DNA of 64,000 nucleotides from Plumapathes pennacea (Eukaryota > Cnidaria > Anthozoa > Antipatharia > Myriopathidae): positions 26,685,008 to 26,749,007 of the forward strand of contig OZ038464.1 of NCBI GenBank assembly GCA_964036295.1, read 5' to 3'. The notes beneath the pieces were generated by a model, which was not told where the DNA came from, made no database searches, and was given only the letters and a program-made list of their open reading frames with translations. The position numbers were made by a program, and so were the translations under genes. Shown piece by piece: positions 60,692 to 64,000 of the stretch. Positions within the stretch are counted from its first letter, which is position 1. Every line of letters begins with the position of its first letter.

Positions 60692-61769
60692 GATGGAATG
60701 AAAGAACTCCCTGTGACAACCTCACCTGTATAGTGCAGGTTTGGTTACATGAAAGCCAACATGGCGGACGTACGCTTATCAAGGAAGTGCTTGGGTTATT
60801 TGATCCAGTGATTCATCGATCAATTCGTCGTCAATTCGAAATGTCATTACTGTATGCCCCTCCCCCAGGGCATTTGAAGTTTTGACAGGAGTTGGGTTGC
60901 TCAAATCCTTCGGCTCCCCGGTTCCGCGGTCCTTCTGCCTACTAGGGGAGGGGGGAGTTAGGGGGGGGGGGGGGGGGGGAGGGGGTACTCCCATGTATAA
61001 GCTACTAGAAATACGATAATCGCAGATACCCCTCGCTCTGCCATTGATGGGACTTTTACTTTGGTACTCCCAACAAGAGTAGCCTTTGTTTTACCAAAAT
61101 GTTGACTCAATCTTTTCTTTGAAGTCAAGTGCTACACGCAAAGGAAGGAGAAAAATAATGGTGTGTGTTGTACTTTTGCGTTGAAAAAAAGAATCGATTG
61201 CTTGACGAAGTACGTATTTCCCACGGTCGGTCGGCACGACAAATTAATTTAGACAGTCTGCCAAGCACGTTCTCAAAATTTAATACTCAAATTTTGAAGT
61301 TGGTCGGCCGTCGTAGTACGGGAAAAAAGAAACACTCATTTTCCAATTTTGAATTCATAGGCAGTATAATTAAATAGGCTTCCTGTGCAATTTGTTTTTA
61401 CTCTGGACTGCATGCACAAGACTCAGGCATGCATGTTTAATGAGCTCGAATTGTTTTGTACGTGAACGCGCTCAAAACAACATGATTTCTCCCAGAATCA
61501 AAGCAAAACTTGAACGGTTTACTTCAAATTATACACGGGCTTCAGACCTAGTCATACTTCTAAGGGCTTGTGAACGATTCTCGCTGCAATCACCGCATGT
61601 CAAATTACAGTATTTGTTACAGTTTTAGTCTTGAAAGAAATAATAAGACATCTGACTAAATCATTCAAGACTCCAAGTCCCGATTGCTCTGAACCAATAC
61701 GGTAGCCGAAACTGGCGACAGAAGTGTATTAAAACAATACTTCGAGGGAAAATGATCAGCATACACATT
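60692..61769. other. Promoter-side spacer with G-rich tract
   Basis: The left end (60,692-60,780) should contain the promoter of the minus-strand Cys-rich gene, with a YY1-like CAACATGGCGGAC at about 60,757-60,769. A long G-rich tract lies at 60,951-60,985. The rest shows no coding sign. Confidence 0.55.
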
Positions 61770-62135
61770 TTAATACATTCTTGAAGTGATCGAGTTACAA
61801 GATACGGGTAGAATATTTGTCACGGTGATTGTTCGCTTTCCACTGACTAACCTTTGTTGCTTGTCCTTTCTGAATAAGGATCTGAGTTTAACACAAGACG
61901 GCGTCTGAAGCTCCCGATTTGCTTCCAAGCGCTGTTCCCTTTGCGGAGCCGTTTCTTCGGCACGCTTCCGTTCATGATGCTGTCGGTTATCAAATGTTTG
62001 TCGTCTTTTCTCTAGACGTATTTGGCGCTGTTCGATTGTTTCACGATTTCGCCTTGCCCGTGCTAGTTCCCTTCTCTTTTGAAGACGAACTTCGCGAGAC
62101 CGTGCTGTGTCAAGTTTTCCAGTTTTCAAATTCAT
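61770..62135 (-). CDS. Small highly charged ORF, possible mobile-element fragment
   Basis: This 121-codon frame has repeated Arg/Glu/Gln units: RRNRETIEQRQIRLEKRR then HERKRAEETAPQREQRLEA. Such units (RxTxEQRQxRLExRR) are common near the N-terminus of helicase-bearing Helitron-like or other repetitive proteins in invertebrate genomes, from memory. The last 40 codons are unremarkable. No helicase or Rep motif follows, so it is at best a fragment. It could also be a small lineage-specific gene. Confidence 0.3.
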   Translation of the reverse strand: MNLKTGKLDTARSREVRLQKRRELARARRNRETIEQRQIRLEKRRQTFDNRQHHERKRAEETAPQREQRLEANRELQTPSCVKLRSLFRKDKQQRLVSGKRTITVTNILPVSCNSITSRMY

Positions 62136-62387
62136 TTTCGTGAACGCAGTTACGTACAGTTGTTGCTTCGTTCAAACCTTTGTTTGACCTCGCTTTGACG
62201 CTAATCGATAATTATTATTATTATTACGTCATTGCCTTAGAGGTCGCCCTATGACAGACTGACAGAAGACTGACTGACTGACGAACATTAAATTTCGAGA
62301 TGGCGACTCGCTTGGAGTCTCCACACAAAGCGAATTTGCTGCATTCGCGCCGTGATTATTACCCTCACTTCGCTTCGCTCGGGGATT

Positions 62388-62775
62388 AAAGTATGTGCCG
62401 CTTCAAAGGGTATCATTTTCAGCATTTTTGTTTGAAATAGGGTATCGATCTTGAGCCTTTCGGTCTGGAATAGGGCAGGAGAGTTTGATATTTGGTCTGA
62501 AATAGAGTCGAAAATCGCAAATTTTGATCTGAAATAGGATGAGGGTTTTCAGATAAGCTGGTTCTACTTCTGACACAGTTTTGGCGTAACAACGTTCTTA
62601 ACGACCCTACGAAAGTCCAGTGCGAAATCTTCCTGTATCCTGAAAAAGCTACGGCCCTTTTATATACCTCAAGCCTAGAAATGGCACCCCTTTCGAATCC
62701 TTCCCCCAGCCTGATAAAGGTACCCCTTTCGGGCGGAGCCTCCCCGGTGTATAGTCTACTATAGGGAGTACCCAC
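62388..62775. repeat. Dispersed repeat, copy 2
   Basis: The longest of the three copies (see 7,185-7,470 and 19,601-19,682). It runs from GTGCCGCTTCAAAGGGTATC through spaced TTTGGTCTGAAATAG-type phrases to CCCCTTTCGGGCGGAGCCTC and a CTACTATAGGGAGTACCC end. The minus-strand ORF over it is a repeat translation. Confidence 0.75.
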
Positions 62776-64000
62776 CCCACCCCTCCCCGGGAGACCAACA
62801 GACTTTTGTTCTCTCTTGAGTTCCCGTGTTGCGGCTATTTCCTTCGTGGCTATTTAAAAAACGTCTGGTGTGACGTGATTTTAAAATTTGGCTTATACGA
62901 TTGAAAAGCATTTGATGTTTCCTTATGTCGCATGCAAAGATGCGAACTGTTTGGGAACGTCTATCGTTTATACATTCTAGTTACGTCTTAGTGCGACAAA
63001 GCGAAACGATATTAACACTGAAGCAATAGAGCTTCGGAGTTAATGGGTGGAAACCGATCGACTGACGCATCAATTTGACGGAGCTAAAAGTGGTTCGATT
63101 AACGATTTCTGTTTCCGTGTAAAACAGCGAAAACGGGAAGTGAAGGGGTGCATCATTTTCAAATGAAAACGCTCTGCTCGCAGCCGTATGAAAAGCTAAG
63201 ACATAGTGCATAAAATGAACACCACTCAACAACAAACCGATCTCTTAATTAGAATCCTTGAACTCATCACAATTGACTTGTTTTTTGAATAGTTAATGCA
63301 CTCATAAACAATGATCAATGCAAGAAAATAGAAAGCTTGTGTTCCTCACGTGGACACTTCCATTTCTTCTTTGCACTCACTGAAATTGCGACGACTTCAC
63401 GTTATTAATAATTTAAAATGCTTTACTGTTTTGTTGCAGAGTTGCTGTAGTTACCCGGCCTCAGTGCCAAAAAGCAAACTCGTGAAACCTGTGAGAATTA
63501 ATAGTTCGGCATTACGATATTGTGCTAGTGTTTTCGTGAGTATACTTCGAGCACAGGTGCCCCAGCGACATGAATGTGCGATAAAAAGTAAACAATTAAT
63601 GACGCCTTCGGCTGTTGACACTTGACAGAGAGCGCTGACGAATGTAAATATAGAGTGGTTGTTTTGAAACTTACGGTATATCGACCTTCACAGACAAAAT
63701 CAGTACAGACACAAGATATTGGCTTGCAGTTTTTTTTTAATATAATTGACTGTAACATGCCTACTACACTGAGCGGGTTACATGAGCTTGACACATGCCG
63801 AGGTGCAAGTGAAAGTATTTACTCTGGCGCAACACGTTCGCTGTGAAACGGCCTCGTTTTTTTTTTTTTTTTTTTTCTTTGTCCAACAACAACTTATCTT
63901 CGTAAAACTGGTTGCTTAGGTTTCAAATCTTGCCATAATTGTAAATGCAGATCGACTGTGGTATGTCTGAGTTGTTTGTTTATAAAATTGTCTCGAGCGG
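62776..64000. other. Non-coding right edge with repeat relatives of 57.7-59.2 kb
   Basis: No gene is visible. 63,949-64,000 is nearly identical to 58,370-58,421, GCAACACGTTCGCTGT at 63,829 also occurs near 59,060, and AATGTAAATATAG with ACTTACGG near 63,641 echoes 57,768. These show that pieces of one repeat family lie in the same order at both places. A T run sits at 63,857-63,878. Confidence 0.6.

Overview
The window looks like nuclear DNA from an invertebrate animal, most probably an anthozoan cnidarian such as a stony coral. The protein-coding parts are long animal genes with many spliceosomal introns. The spaces between them carry many short inverted-repeat (MITE-like) elements, a tRNA-derived SINE and minisatellites, including repeat families of a kind I associate with coral genomes. 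That species call is inference from memory of such genomes, not from a search.

Layout. 1-11,156: no recognisable gene, only scattered repeat fragments. 11,157-14,863 (minus): a complete ten-exon gene for the catalytic subunit of tRNA m1A58 methyltransferase (TRMT61A), 412 residues by my splice model. 14,864-15,166: a 303-bp shared promoter region. 15,167-57,308 (plus): one giant gene, modelled as 64 coding exons and about 5,189 residues, encoding a divergent dynein heavy chain best matched to DNHD1. It has a long tail, a linker, six AAA modules, a stalk with a microtubule-binding region and a C-terminal domain. AAA1 and AAA4 have lost key nucleotide-handling residues, and there are three large disordered inserts. 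57,309-60,013: duplicated non-coding segments. 60,014-60,691 (minus): a single-exon gene for a secreted-then-anchored cysteine-rich protein with one membrane segment and a proline-rich PPPY tail. 60,692-64,000: repeats and one small charged ORF that may be a mobile-element fragment.

Exons were placed by hand from GT/AG (once GC/AG) sites, reading-frame continuity and family landmarks. Phase is consistent through all 63 introns of the dynein gene and all 9 of TRMT61A, which is strong internal support, but no transcript evidence was available.

The two main genes are unrelated in job (tRNA modification, cilia/flagella motor). Their link is the head-to-head arrangement over a compact promoter. 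Much of what is unusual here sits in the dynein gene's introns: MITEs abutting splice acceptors, complementary repeats flanking exons 15-17, a 16-site CCAAT minisatellite and a 29-bp minisatellite that leaves all three minus frames open.
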